DNA from: Episyrphus balteatus
Lineage: Eukaryota; Arthropoda; Insecta; Diptera; Syrphidae
DNA: 64,000 nucleotides
Direction of reading: 5' to 3'
NCBI RefSeq assembly: GCF_945859705.1
Contig: NC_079134.1
Coordinates: forward strand, 17,711,545-17,775,544
The notes beneath the pieces are model-generated. The model made no database searches, had not been told where the DNA came from, and saw nothing but the letters and a program-made list of their open reading frames with translations. Below are positions 46,209 through 58,640 of this stretch, one piece after another (within the stretch, counting starts at the first letter, position 1; the number at the start of each line of letters is the position of its first letter). The position numbers and the translations under genes are program-made.

Positions 46209-47959
46209 ACGTGATAACGTGTTATAAATCGATGAACCATGGCAGCCACCACAAAAAAGTGACGCCATTTTCTAACGTTACACTCTCGCATTTTCGCAGT
46301 GCGGCAAAAAATTTCAATTCAAAATTAAAAATAAACAAAAATCTTCTATAGCTTACTTGAAAGATAATAACCTAAAGCTTAATCCAAATGAAGGATTTTT
46401 AAAAATTCCGTCATTTAATAGGGTAAACAGGGGTAAAACGGAAAGATGAAATTTCAGCTAAAATCTAAACACGAAGTCGAAGAGAATTGATTTTTTTTTG
46501 TTATTGATAGAAGAGATTAATTTAAGAATAACTTCATTTAAGGAAAAATTCTAAAAAATTTTGAAACTAAGCTATAGGTAACGTTTTGTTTGAACGTTGT
46601 ACACGTGTTGGGGCTATGACAAAATGATGATTTTGGGTAGGGAACATTTTTTTTTGACAATTCTATAATAAATTAGGTGTGTCTAGTACGGAATTTTTTC
46701 CAACACTCTGCGTTTCGAAATATGAATTTTTGAAAAACACCTTGTTTTTTAGGGGTATTTTTGGATTATTTTTGATTTTTAGCTTTTTTTTTGAGCTTTC
46801 AAAAAATATGACAAGCTTATATGACATGTAGGTTTTGGCCTTATGCATACATGTGCAAAAACTTGGAATCGTTAAGTGAGTTTTGACTGAATAACGGAAG
46901 AAACAAGTTTTAAAAAAACACGTTTTTTTACCGTTTTTAACCGATTTTCATCGTTTTTAATTTTATCTTTTTTTCTTTAATAGATGATAGACCATGACTA
47001 CGACTATATGTGTGCGAAGTTTCAATCATTTTTGTAAACACAATTTTGAGATAACGGTAAAATAAAATTTTAGAATTTAACAGGTTATAACTTTTGACCA
47101 AGACCTGATAGAAATTTTATTAAACTTTTATGAGCATTCTGATACAATTACCTTTCATTTGGTATATAACACATAACGGTAGACTAACTACAAGCTACAC
47201 AATGTTAAATCAAGAAACTTGCGAAAAACCTCAAAACACCAATGGAGATCTGTTGCCCCCCGAACAGCGACCATTGTGGGAAGTACCGTAATCTTAGTCT
47301 GGAAATTCGACATGGTTGACTTTAAAAAATTCTAACTTCTCTTGTAGGCATCTTTGAAATGAGATTGATACGTCATATGAAAGGTAAAATAATAAGCTTT
47401 CACATGGTATATATTTTTTATAGTTTGTCAAACAAAAAAATTGATTCCATAGCCTGAGAACATAAAAATAAATGTTTTTTTTTGTGTTTTTTTAGTTAAA
47501 TTTGATCGAGTTTAAAAAATTCTAGCTCTTTTTGTAGATGTCTCATAGACCTGATCGATATATATATTTTGAGCTAAGACAATAAGTTTTCAGATGGTAT
47601 AAAATTTTGTATAGGAGTTAGGGAAAAAATGGAATTAATGACGTGAGAAGATAAAAATGCATGTTTTTTTTTTGCTTTTTTTGATGAAAATGATTGTTTT
47701 CAATAAATTATTTTTATAATTTTTGCGCATTGTAAAAATTTAAAAATGGTTTTATTCTTAAGAAGAAATACTTGGCTTTTAAAATGCATATTTTTTTTGT
47801 AAGCTTTTAAAATAAAAAAATTAATATAATGAGAAAATAAAAAAGGTATTTTTTTTTAGCTTTTTCTTGTAAATTATGATTGTTTGAAAAAAGTAAACGC
47901 TTCAATTGACTCATTTTAAACAAAAGCACACAACCTATTTTCTGACGACGTTATCACGT
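46209..47959. mobile_element. Candidate inverted-repeat element with ACGTGATAACGT ends
   Basis: ACGTGATAACGT at 46209-46220 is inverted at 47948-47959, and TTTT lies just outside both. The interior (for example 47275-47370) is repeated in inverted orientation at 28640-28730, which shows that it belongs to a dispersed family. I found no clear target duplication, and the boundary depends on a 12-bp repeat. No coding region. Confidence 0.5.
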
Positions 47960-48404
47960 AAAATCATCGTCCGTAAACCTGCTTTACAGACAATTTCTTT
48001 TTTTTTTATCAATTTTCAATATTTAAACTTAAGGATCAGCTTGGCGTATGCGTAATATTTTTGTTGGTGAAAGAAATATTTCACTCTTTCTAAAAAAATA
48101 ACAAAAAAATTAAGCAAGTTATGTGGACTGTTTTCCAATCATTCACATCACATTTTGAAGGGTCATTCAGGCGTTCTTTATTTTTGATGGTTTTTCGAAA
48201 ATCAAGTTTCTCAGTGGAAAATTTATTTCAAAATAATAAAACAAAAATTTCCTCATTTTTGCAGATTTTTATGTTGACGCTTAATGGCGCGTTAAATTTT
48301 GTTCTCATTTGAAATATGTATATGTTGACTTATGAAGTCATTTTTTTAGAAATTGGAAAAAAGTTTGATGATTTACTTGTCTGCATTAAACACCGTTTTC
48401 AAAA

Positions 48405-48575
48405 AGGTATAAACCATCTTTCAAAGTCTAGGGGTTTAGTCAGAACATGCATGTTTTTTTGGGATTTCATTAAAACAAGCATGAAAAATAATGTAAAACC
48501 CAAAAAAAAGCATACACAAACACATGTTCTGACTATACTTCTGGTCCTATGAAGATTATCTATACCTTTATACGT
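48405..48575. repeat. Imperfect inverted repeat (about 75-bp arms)
   Basis: AAAGGTATAAACC ... TAGTCAGAACATG on the left pairs with CATGTTCTGACTA ... TATACCTTTATAC on the right. It is probably a decayed hairpin MITE. Confidence 0.55.
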
Positions 48576-49079
48576 TGTAGAAAATTTAACCATTTCGTAC
48601 ATGGCCTTCATTCTTAAAAATAAAATCTTCTACAGCAAATAGACTTGTTTGATTAAAATAAAAAATGGGCTCCAAAATGGGCAACAAAAAAAAAGCTGAG
48701 TATTCAAAACTTTTTACAAATTTTCCGAGTACGTGTTGTGTAGCAAAACATATCACATTGAATTAATACATTTTAACTTACCAAAATAAATACATACAAA
48801 TAAAAAAAAAAAATCTTAAACAACACAAAACAATGTTCTGTATCTAAAAACAGCTCGTTCAACTTAACCCAATGCATACGAATTATTTTATGAAGGATTT
48901 TACCAATCGGATAACATCCTGTCCATTTACAATTACCTCTAAAGCGTCTTTTTTAATAATTGACCAGCCATAAATTGTGCATGCCTTTCGCCTAATCAAT
49001 ATACCACTGCCAGGACACAATCCGTGCTATATCCTCTTTGACCTAGTTTTACACTACAACAGTAGTGCTTCGCTATTCG

Positions 49080-49660
49080 AACTTAAATACAAAAACTATC
49101 GCCGTCGGTCGGTCGTCCTTGCTCATCAGTAGAGTGATGTCCTTTCATATACGAAAACAGTGCTCCAGCTTGTCCTATAACTACTGATTCTGATTCTGAT
49201 GGTGGCGGATGCTGCAGCCGTTGCGCTGCTCTGCCCGATGGCGTTCACGCAAAAAAAAAGCAAAAAAGAGGAAAAAAATCTAGTATCACGATGTGAACGT
49301 GCGAATTCATAGATACGTATGAAATAACGATTTTAAGTGCAGCTAAATTATGCAAGTGGGTCACGTAGCGATTTTGTCCATTTCAATCAAGTTAACCCCT
49401 CTCTTGGCTGTCAAAGAGGCGCCCATGCTGACGTTGATTAGCAGAATGTGTATCCAGCTGTGATGCGCGTCGCGTCGCGTACAACTATTCACGAGAATTA
49501 AAAAAAAAAAAAAAAAAAATACTAAATGAAATATTTATCTTCATTTGCGCGGCGGGAACATGGGACGGTGAGCGGCAAATATAGCGAGCGGCCCCATGGT
49601 CAGCAGCGCAGCGTAGCCATGATGACAACTCAACTGACTGAAATTGACAGAAAAAAAAGG
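49080..49660. promoter_or_regulatory. GC/CpG-richer island, possible promoter or 5' exon region
   Basis: Against a strongly AT-rich background this stretch has several CpG-rich segments (GGTCGGTCGTCC, GCGTCGCGTCGCG, GCGAGCGGCCCC) and lacks the repeat structures seen elsewhere. No long open frame runs through it. A first exon or promoter of a nearby gene would explain it, but another old repeat is possible. Confidence 0.3.
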
Positions 49661-50212
49661 TTATAGGTATGTAAATTGTTTATCATTCTAACAACCCAGG
49701 GATTCATTTATTTTATGCAAGTTGTATCTAACAACATGATTTTTATACATCAGATTATATCGGACAGGACAAAATATACAATCCACAGACAGGATAACAA
49801 CAAGCATACGAAACAGAACAGAGAAAAAAAAAAATAAAAACGAACAAACACAGGATATTGCATCAGCCAGAGACCCGTAAACACAAACACGTCATTATTT
49901 TTGCGGAATTATGTGTGATGACTCGATTGTGCCTATTATGCAAGGATCAACTTAATAGACGATGTAGCTTACAGTAGTAGGTAGTTGTTATGGATATCCG
50001 GATATTAAGTTTTCAAACAATCCGGGTGTCAGTCAAAAATTATGTTAAAAACTCGAATTCAAAATTATTACTTCATTTTTTTTATATCAGTCGGCTTTTC
50101 TGAAATCAAAATTTTAAAATGGTCAGTTTAAAATGGTCTATTAACTTAAGTCCCAAATGGAAAAGGACGGGGACCTCCTTTCGTAATAGATCTTTTCCTA
50201 TTTTTTTTCCCT

Positions 50213-50352
50213 GAGACATGTCCCATGAGACATTTTGCATGAGACATTTTCCATGAGACATTTTGCATGAGACATTTTGCATGAGACATTTTCCATTAGA
50301 CATTTTGCATGAGACATATCGCACGAGACATGTCGCATGAGACATGTCCCTT
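50213..50352. repeat. 14-bp minisatellite, 10 units
   Basis: Ten head-to-tail units of GAGACATTTTGCAT with variants TTTTCCAT, ATGTCGCAT and ATGTCCC; the outer units are the most diverged. It has the same unit length as the large satellite but an unrelated sequence. Confidence 0.95.
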
Positions 50353-51095
50353 CTTTGCAAAAATTTGTTAAAAAGTTGTATAGAGATGAAAAAATATCTC
50401 ATCTTGTTTAAGATTTAGGATTTTTGCTAACAAAAACAAAAATGTGTCCATAGTGAGATATAACGATATATTTCTGTTGCAACAAAAATTTTTTTCTGTT
50501 CCATTATGTACATCCAAAATTTTTCAAATTTAAGAATTACTAGAAACACCTACTCGTTTAAGTTCAATCACATAATTAAATGATTTTTTTCCCTAATCGT
50601 CATACTTTTCAACAAATCCTTACAATATTGACAGACAGAAATATAGCTCAATACAGAGTATACAGAATACAGTATACACAAATATAAGTGAATGAAATTG
50701 CTTAGCGTAAAGTTGAGCAAGTTATAATTTAATTGCGTATACGTGATTGTTGCGTGACGATTCCGTTTTTCCACATTAATTAGTCAATTTGATGTACAAA
50801 CGTTTGCGTCATTGCTGAACGTTTATAATCTATTAAGAAATAAGGAAGCAAATAATATAATTACGTTTTCGTTTTGAATGTCACAAAGCGCGAAGAATAT
50901 GAATTGTACAGCAAATATATCCACTAAAAATCAGAGAATGGGTTATTGAGCTCGCATCTGTGAGCCCGTGACATTAAATAGTACAGGTAAAAAAAATGAC
51001 GAAAGCAAAGTAATGACAGGAGTGATTAAGTTTTTATGTCATAGATTTTCAATTTTGTAATTGTTTTCAAATTCATTTTTGATATTTATGGTTAT
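50353..51095. other. AT-rich stretch, nothing recognised
   Basis: No gene supported; the frame at 50568-50774 has no domain. Confidence 0.4.
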
Positions 51096-51098
51096 TCT

Positions 51099-51237
51099 AG
51101 CTGCGTTCCTTTGGGAACTTTTATCTACTGCTTAGTACTTAAAACTTCTTTGAACTACTTTTGCTATACTGAAAAAGTAGTTCAAAGATACTTTAAGTAC
51201 TAAAGCAGTAGACAAATATTCCCAAAGGAACGCAGCT
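51099..51237. mobile_element. Small hairpin MITE, copy 2
   Basis: AGCTGCGTTCCTTTGGGA at the left is perfectly inverted at the right (139 bp total), with TCT at 51096-51098 and 51238-51240. The interior has AGTACTTAAA and GTAGTTCAAAG words, again inverted. It is the same family as 16164-16295. Confidence 0.8.
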
Positions 51238-51390
51238 TCTATAAACACTTTAAGAAATAGGGTATGTATGTACAATGTACATAATGCTCCTTCATATCTT
51301 CTTAAATACTTTCCATAATTTGTCATATTCAGCACAGTTATAAGCGTGTTAATTGTCCGCTAGTTATTGAATATATAACACCCTGTAATA

Positions 51391-53574
51391 CCCAACTAAC
51401 AATTTTACTTCCACAAGGGTCTAACGAAGCTGTTTCGATTTTAGAAATATTGCTTGTATACGACCATAGAGAAGCCCTTTTGGCCCACCCGAGAAGCTTG
51501 ATAGGCTTTAGAAGAGTCATATGCAAGTTGATTAGAGAGACTCAAAACATGTGTTTAATGCCTTATAGAAACAAGCAACATTCAAGATTTAAAAATCTGT
51601 ATTACTGCTACAGGCTTTTAATTTTATTTAGAAGCTCGGAGCAGACTTGTGGAAGGATTGTGAAAGTCTAAACGAGGTATATCCCATCCCAAATAGAATA
51701 AAGAAAAAAAAATATTTTTTTTTCATTTTTTTTGTGTACCTATTACATTTTATTTTTTCATTTTCTTCTTTGTTTTCCATCCAGACAAGTTTTGCTTCTG
51801 AAATTAAATTTCCAAACACAATTATATTAAGAAAAAAACTTCTACTTACTTGACGCATTTTGCTGGATTGAACCTCGTACATCCTGATTGAAAGTCCGGT
51901 ACCTTAACCATCGAGCTACTCAGGTATATAATAAAAGAGTTCCAATTTTGGACTAGTTGAAACCAGAACTTTCTAAGGGCTTCGACTTAATTCCTGATGA
52001 GTTTCACTATCTTAAAGAATATGGTGACCATTTGTGTTTTTTTTTTTCAAAGTTATTATTTTTGGTTAGGTATTTTCTGATTTTTTTTTTATCTTGTAAA
52101 AAATTATTTAATAAAGACTTAATAATATTATATTCTAATTGTCAAATCTTATCATTATTGAGAAGATGAAAGAGAATAACATTTTACTCAAGAACAATTT
52201 TTCTGGAGCAGAAAAAAATATCTGAAAAATTCCGTTTTTTTTAGACTTTAGAGGTTTCACCCGGATGCCGTCAACTTGCATTTTTCCGGCGCAGAAAAAA
52301 ATTTTTAATTTTTTTGGGCTTTTGGCTTTTTCTTAAAAATAAGAGAATTAACTTTGTTTTGAACTTAGATAAAAAATCTAAAATGTCTATCACTATTTTA
52401 TATTTAAATAAGTGGAGAAGATTAAAATCTTGTTTTCCTTTCTTCTCTACTTACTCGAATATGAACTCTAAATTGGTCAGTAAACCATTTTTAATATCAC
52501 TATTTTAAACCAATTACCGATATGAAAAGATTCACTTTTTTATTTATTTCTTTATAACAATGAATAAAAAAAACCAAAAATGGTCACCATAATGGCACTT
52601 ATCCAAATATTTCTTATTCTCATGAGTTTGCCTGACAGTTTAAAAAATTTAGCTTGTACTCATTTTCACAGGGCTTCTAGAAATAAAACTAGTTCGCTTA
52701 GGCAAACTTATAAAATTAAATGCTTTTTACAATGTTTTGCTTGTACTTAAAGGATCTCTACAAATATAAATAAATGTCCCCTAACTTCGCTAAGGCAAAC
52801 ATATAAAACTAAAAGCTTTTCGCGCATGCGCCTGAAATTGAACTTCTTTTTTCTCATACAGAGATACAAGATAAACATTTATGTAAGTCGTTATTATTTG
52901 AAAGTAATATAAAACATACTTTGTAATATTTTCAATCAAAAACAATGATTCAACAATTTTTTAAATCAAATATTAAAATGCAGTAACTATAACACATCTA
53001 TTTTGTGGAATATTTGTTTAAAAAGGCAAAACCGTTTAACTGCGGTTTATTTGAAATTCAACGTAATGTTTTTTTTTATTTAATGAATATCACGACTCAT
53101 ATACTATTGACATAATTTCGGTAATATAGAATTATAATAATAAATGCATTTAAGGCAATTGTATAAGTTGTATGTACTTCTACCATACTTAAATACATAC
53201 CTAAGTCATTTTTGAGTCTAATAATTTTCGAATTGGATAAAAAAAATACAAAGCATTCATAAAGATTTTGTAAGCAGTTCTAATACAATTTCTTTTGCAA
53301 AGCCATTTAAAAGAAGTCAGTTATTGGCTTTTATTTCTTGTGCTTCTACAATGGAATTTCATGTGGCCGTATTGAAATTTAAACGAAATGTTTACATTAA
53401 TGCTTGTACAAATTTTTAGATTCCACTTGCACTAGGTTTCTAGGAAGCGGTTAACGAAAGTTAAGCCTCGAAAGTTTGAATTTTCGATTCACAAACTAAA
53501 TACAAGCCCTGTAGAGATAATAGCTGCAAGAAATTAAAAATCTTTACCTCGTGGAAGTAAAATTGTTAGTTGGG
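51391..53574. mobile_element. 2.2 kb element with perfect inverted termini (TA target)
   Basis: CCCAACTAACAATTTTAC continuing to TTCCAC at 51391-51414 is matched without mismatch, inverted, at 53551-53574. TA lies on both sides, and the match extends one more base outward. Length and TA target fit a Tc1/mariner-like non-autonomous element, but I find no transposase. It contains a tRNA-like sequence (51860-51923) and two diverged direct repeats near 52680-52820 (CGCTTAGGCAAAC / CGCTAAGGCAAAC). Confidence 0.75.
51860..51923 (-). repeat. tRNA-like / SINE-type sequence
   Basis: On the minus strand TAGCTCGATGGTTAAGG resembles box A and GGTTCAATCC is a good box B, spaced as in a tRNA. The intervening CCGGA-CTTTCAA-TCAGG could form an anticodon arm with anticodon TTC. 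The acceptor and T stems fail, so it is a pseudo-tRNA or SINE head rather than a tRNA gene. Confidence 0.45.
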
Positions 53575-53576
53575 TA

Positions 53577-54292
53577 TGGCGCCCCCTAGAGGTAAAATCT
53601 TGAACTACAAATTTTGTTTTCAAGAATTCAGTAATTTGTGTATCGAATAAAAATGGAAATTCATCGTAGCACCACATCCGCAACATGATCTAAAATTTTT
53701 GCGGCGGTGGTGCGGCGATATTTTACATATAAAATCAAAGGCTGCCGCGACGAAATTTTTTTTTTTAATTAAATTTCTATTTTTTCTCGAAAACAAGTAT
53801 AATATTTAAATAACAAAAATGCTTTAGACAAATTATTATCATTATTTTCTATAAAAATATTTATGTTATACATAATAACATAGGTCGACAAAAATAAAAA
53901 TATTTTTTGTTCTTGGGTTTAATTTGCACTTTTTGGGTTCATGGTAAACCAAAACAATAGATAATCACCCTTTCCCCTCCTAAGATTTGCTTTTGTAGTG
54001 TTATGAGCAAAATTACAATTTTCATACCCTGTGAGCCTAACTCGAGTCTTATGAGCTATAGTTCAAGAACCGTGTATTGTACAGAAAAACAAACTGTAAG
54101 GGTATAAAATGTAGATAATTTAAAGTTCTACATTTTTTCCAAAGCACTTTATTCGACTTAATTTATAAGAAAAAAGTTATGATGTGTGATGATAATTTTT
54201 CAAAGGCTGGGTAAGCTCACCGGAATCAAAGGTTCGTCCTGAGAAAACCAATCTTAAAACTCAGTTAGAGTAAAACACCGAATTCTTTCCAA
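53577..54292. other. AT-rich stretch with one small GC-rich patch
   Basis: 53690-53755 contains GCGGCGGTGGTGCGGCG and GCTGCCGCGACG; significance unknown. Nothing else found. Confidence 0.4.
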
Positions 54293-54295
54293 TTA

Positions 54296-56326
54296 CACGG
54301 TGTTACAAAAATGAGGTTTTAAAATATACGCGGGCGGAGACCTATCAGGTTTTGTAGAGCTAGTCGCACTGAATACGAAACGGTATTTGAAAATCCCCTA
54401 ACACCCCCAAAATATGGAGTTACGGGCAAAAAACGGTTTTTTGGACCTTCACCCATTGAAAAAATTCTAGCTTCGACAATTTTTTACCCATTTTCGATTT
54501 TTTTACAGTTTCTGATAGAAGATAAATATACCTTTTTAACAATGTATAAAACATGTAACTCGGTTAAACCACTTAGAATTTATAAGATGTCAAAGTTCAA
54601 AAATTCAATTTTTTTTGTCATTTGCCCAACTTCGGCATCAATTTAAAGTATATGTTTTCAAAACAACATGCTATTTAAAAAATATATTCTAAAACTATAT
54701 CTATTTCCCAATCGATCGAGGTATTTTTTATGAAAATCACTTCAAAATTAGCTTAGAAAAAAAAATTTTTCGATTTCAACCCAGATACAGAAATTCGAAC
54801 TTTTAGGTATAGAACAAAAATGTTGTTTCGGCACGTAGTAAGATAAGTTGGGCGCCAGGATTTGATTAAAGGTTTTTGTAGAGGAGCTCAATACAAACAT
54901 TTTTTTTCTTTGGGAGGGGGGTCTATCTCCCCCCGTTTAGGTGGGAGGGGCATTTTTCTAAAAAAAATTATCAAAATAAAAAAAAATTATTAAAAAACAA
55001 CGGCAACACTTACAGTAATAAATGATACCATTTCCAAAAGGCAAAATTGTGCATTTGGTTCTAATTTCTAAATCAATATAATATTACCAATAGTTTTTGA
55101 AATAATCGATTTCAAAGTTAAAAATAGGCGAAAAAAAATTTGTAAAAACTCATTTTATACTATTTTTGTCCAGACTGTGAATTTTAGTAAATAAATTACT
55201 TAGACAGAAAACTGCCTCAATTAATTCCTTATCGAACAGTGAAAACTATATGTTTCTATGTCTTCTAGTTTTTGAGAAAATTGAAAAATTATTTTATCAG
55301 ATTTTTCTTTTTTCAAAATATTTTTTGTTTTTATTTGTTTTTATTTTTCAATTTTCTCAAAAACTAGAAGACATAGAAACATATAGTTTTCACTGTTCGA
55401 TAAGGAATTAATTGAGGCAGTTTTCTGTCTAAGTAATTTATTTACTTAAATTCACAGTCTGGACAAAAATAGTATAAAATGAGTTTTTACAAATTTTTTT
55501 TCGCCTATTTTTAACTTTGAAATCGATTATTTCAAAAACTATTGGTAATATTATATTGATTTAGAAATTAGAACCAAATGCACAATTTTGCCTTTTGGAA
55601 ATGGTATCATTTATTACTGTAAGTGTTGCCGTTGTTTTTTAATAATTTTTTTTTATTTTGATAATTTTTTTTAGAAAAATGCCCCTCCCACCTAAACGGG
55701 GGGAGATAGACCCCCCTCCCAAAGAAAAAAAATGTTTGTATTGAGCTCCTCTACAAAAACCTTTAATCAAATCCTGGCGCCCAACTTATCTTACTACGTG
55801 CCGAAACAACATTTTTGTTCTATACCTAAAAGTTCGAATTTCTGTATCTGGGTTGAAATCGAAAAATTTTTTTTTCTAAGCTAATTTTGAAGTGATTTTC
55901 ATAAAAAATACCTCGATCGATTGGGAAATAGATATAGTTTTAGAATATATTTTTTAAATAGCATGTTGTTTTGAAAACATATACTTTAAATTGATGCCGA
56001 AGTTGGGCAAATGACAAAAAAAATTGAATTTTTGAACTTTGACATCTTATAAATTCTAAGTGGTTTAACCGAGTTACATGTTTTATACATTGTTAAAAAG
56101 GTATATTTATCTTCTATCAGAAACTGTAAAAAAATCGAAAATGGGTAAAAAATTGTCGAAGCTAGAATTTTTTCAATGGGTGAAGGTCCAAAAAACCGTT
56201 TTTTGCCCGTAACTCCAGATTTTGGGGGTGTTAGGGGATTTTCAAATACCGTTTCGTATTCAGTGCGACTAGCTCTACAAAACCTGATAGGTCTCCGCCC
56301 GCGTATTTTTTGAGTGTTACACCGTG
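54296..56326. mobile_element. Full-length foldback element, PIF/Harbinger-like, copy 2
   Basis: 2031 bp, almost perfectly palindromic about position 55311. It has TTA at 54293-54295 and 56327-56329. The left terminus is CACGGTGTTACAAAAATG and the inverted right terminus CACGGTGTAACACTC. The two end types are the reverse of copy 1, so this copy lies in the opposite orientation. The arms share GTGTTGCCGTTG, a CCCCTCCCACCTAAACGG block and GCGCCCAACTTATC. No transposase, so non-autonomous. Confidence 0.88.
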
Positions 56327-56399
56327 TTATTAATGTTCTTTATTCATTCAATAGACTAACTACTTTCTTTTTAAATTATTTACTTCTTTATTTATTAAA

Positions 56400-57090
56400 C
56401 AATGTTATACCCTAACATGCTCTGATTAGAAAAGCCCGGTGTCTCAGGTTGAGTGGGAATTAGCCCAGGCTCAAGATGAGAGGGAATATTCTGGTGCACA
56501 CCTCCTAGCGAGGGTGAATAGAGCGCTACCTAATAACTCTCGGAGAAAGCCCAGTCTCAAAGTGAGTGGGAATTAATTAAGTCCCTAGTGCACAGCCTCC
56601 TATTGAGGGTGAAAGAGTTATATAAAAAAAAACTAAGAAAAACTTTTATTTAAAAAATCGGAACAATTAATTAAAATTGGACCTCTGGCACCATAACCAA
56701 GTTGGTATTCAACTTTAGTAGCGGCGGGAGAACTACTTCTTTATTGTTTGAATTTTGACGATTCTCGATCTTTTTTGAAAATTTCACCTCAACTTACTTA
56801 TATTATTACTTAGACTAAATGTGAATTATAAGAACTAAACAGTAATTTTAATACAAAAATACACATTATGATAATTCTTAAATATAAGATGTTGTTGATG
56901 GTGTGGTGATGGCTGGTACGCTTTATAGTCCGGGTGGTACGGTTGCTTGGATTTCATAGTCTGGGCGTACAGTTGCAAAATTGGATTTTGGTAATGCAGT
57001 TGATGGTAGTGGACTAGGTTTATAGTCCAGGTGGTACCGGTACAATTTATAGTCTGGGTTCAGTTTATAGTCCGGGGGTATATATATATA
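56400..57090. repeat. Degenerate direct repeats, unknown element
   Basis: Two diverged copies of about 110 bp (AAAGCCCGGTGTCTCAGG... and AAAGCCCAGTCTCAAAG..., each ending CCTCC...GAGGGTGAA) lie at 56430-56620. At 56915-57080 TTATAGTCCGGGTGGTAC-like words recur four or five times. The two parts may belong to one decayed mobile element, perhaps LTR-type, but I have no motif to prove it. Confidence 0.45.
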
Positions 57091-58430
57091 GAGAAATGTA
57101 ACGTTTCGTTACAGATGAATACAAGGTTTTTTTTGCACCAAAAAACCCTGTTTTGTTGAGTTCAAACTGTAATTTTTTTGTATGTAACTTCAACTTTGGA
57201 AAATTTTATACTTTTTTGAAAACTGCAATACTGGGACAAGTTTTAAAAATAATAAACCAGAGTAACACGATACAAATTTCTGTCGTCTTGTTGCTTTGAA
57301 ATAAAAGTTAGGAATTAAGTTTTTATGAAATTCGGAACTGTTAATTAATTTGCAGAAAAATGGCGTATGAAATAAAAAATATTTTTATTAATTAATTGTT
57401 TCTTATTGTTAGGCAATGGTTTAGTGCAAGAATTGTAAAAAACAATTATGGGCAGAGGAAGCAAAACACTGTTGCAAAGTAGGGATTTTTCGAAATTTCA
57501 CAAGAACTGTACCTAAGTATTTGGGATGAACAAGTTACCAAATTCTGAGAGATCTTAAGGTAGCCTATCAGCCCATTTCTTTCAATCCATTAGTTTTAAG
57601 ACACCCTGTTTATGCAACAAAATAATAAAAAAAAAACTATTCAAAAAAATTAATTTAACTTTTCAATAAATAAAGAATTTCAATATAAACTAGTTTGGCT
57701 ACTGTTTTGATACAGTTATTTTTGTAAGCAATTATTTTTGTATAATAAACATACCATCGGAGTGAATTACTTTTACCATAAATATTGAAAATAGAAGGTA
57801 TCAAATGATGACTCAAACTCAAGTGCCCATTTGATAAAAATTTAAACAAAACGAAAATTTAGATTTAAATTCAGCCAAAATTGGTTAAGACGTTCTTTAG
57901 TTTTTGACAAAATTACCCTCGACAATTTTTGTAAAAGACAGATATACTTAAAAAGTGGAAATTGACCTCAAAAGCAAATAAAAAAAAAATATTTTCCAGA
58001 TGAGTATCAATATTTCATCATAATCATAATTTCATAGTCACAACCCAAGCACAAATTTCGTGTTGACCTGTGTAATTGAAAGTCCAGTTAAGATTACAAA
58101 TAGCACTATATTACTCTTAATTTTGCTCCCTTTAAGGACCTTTCCCTTGTCGGTATTTAATAAAAAATTAAAATTTAATTAACTCCAATTTATTGTATGA
58201 AATGAATAAAGAAAAAATATGTACAGAAAAAAATTAAACGAAACCAATTTTTTTAATTTTTTTTTTTTTTTTTTCATTATGATAATGTCATCTTCTACTC
58301 TCCGTTCCAACTATCGTTCCTCTTTTTTTATTTTTTGTTCATTTAACTCCTCCAATAGAAAATGAGAGGGAGTATATTTCGCCAAAAATAACGCAACATT
58401 TTGTGTCGCACACATTTATACAATATCGCA
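57091..58430. other. AT-rich stretch, nothing recognised
   Basis: No gene supported; poly(T) near 58255-58274. Confidence 0.4.
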
Positions 58431-58439
58431 TAGAGAAAA

Positions 58440-58640
58440 TGCGACAAAAGCAGGCGGCACCAGCACCAGCACCAGGCGCTTCAGGCTCTGCATAGTGTTT
58501 TGGCTTAATAAAGGTCATAAATTAAATCGATACGTGAAAGCAATTCGCCCTTTGTGCATAAAATAATTGGCTCTATGTGGAAACTAATTACCATCATTAA
58601 ATAATTTAATATCGATAATAAAATTGAAAAATTTATTTAC
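58440..58640. promoter_or_regulatory. Candidate host regulatory element (motif cluster)
   Basis: A non-repeat stretch with higher complexity: (CACCAG)n near 58462-58480, AAAGGTCA (nuclear-receptor half-site), AATCGATA (DREF/BEAF-type) twice, TTTGTGCATAAAATAATTGG-like octamer/homeobox words and CTAATTACC. Such clustering is typical of insect enhancers; the function is inferred only. Confidence 0.3.

Noticed and set aside
46423..46445. GGGTAAACAGGGGTAAAACGG as another iteron-MITE terminus
   Set aside because: No inverted partner with a TA flank found within a reasonable distance.
56685..56720. Possible LTR-retrotransposon primer binding site (TGGCACCATAACC)
   Set aside because: No flanking long terminal repeats, polypurine tract or reverse transcriptase evident; similarity to a tRNA 3' end is too short.
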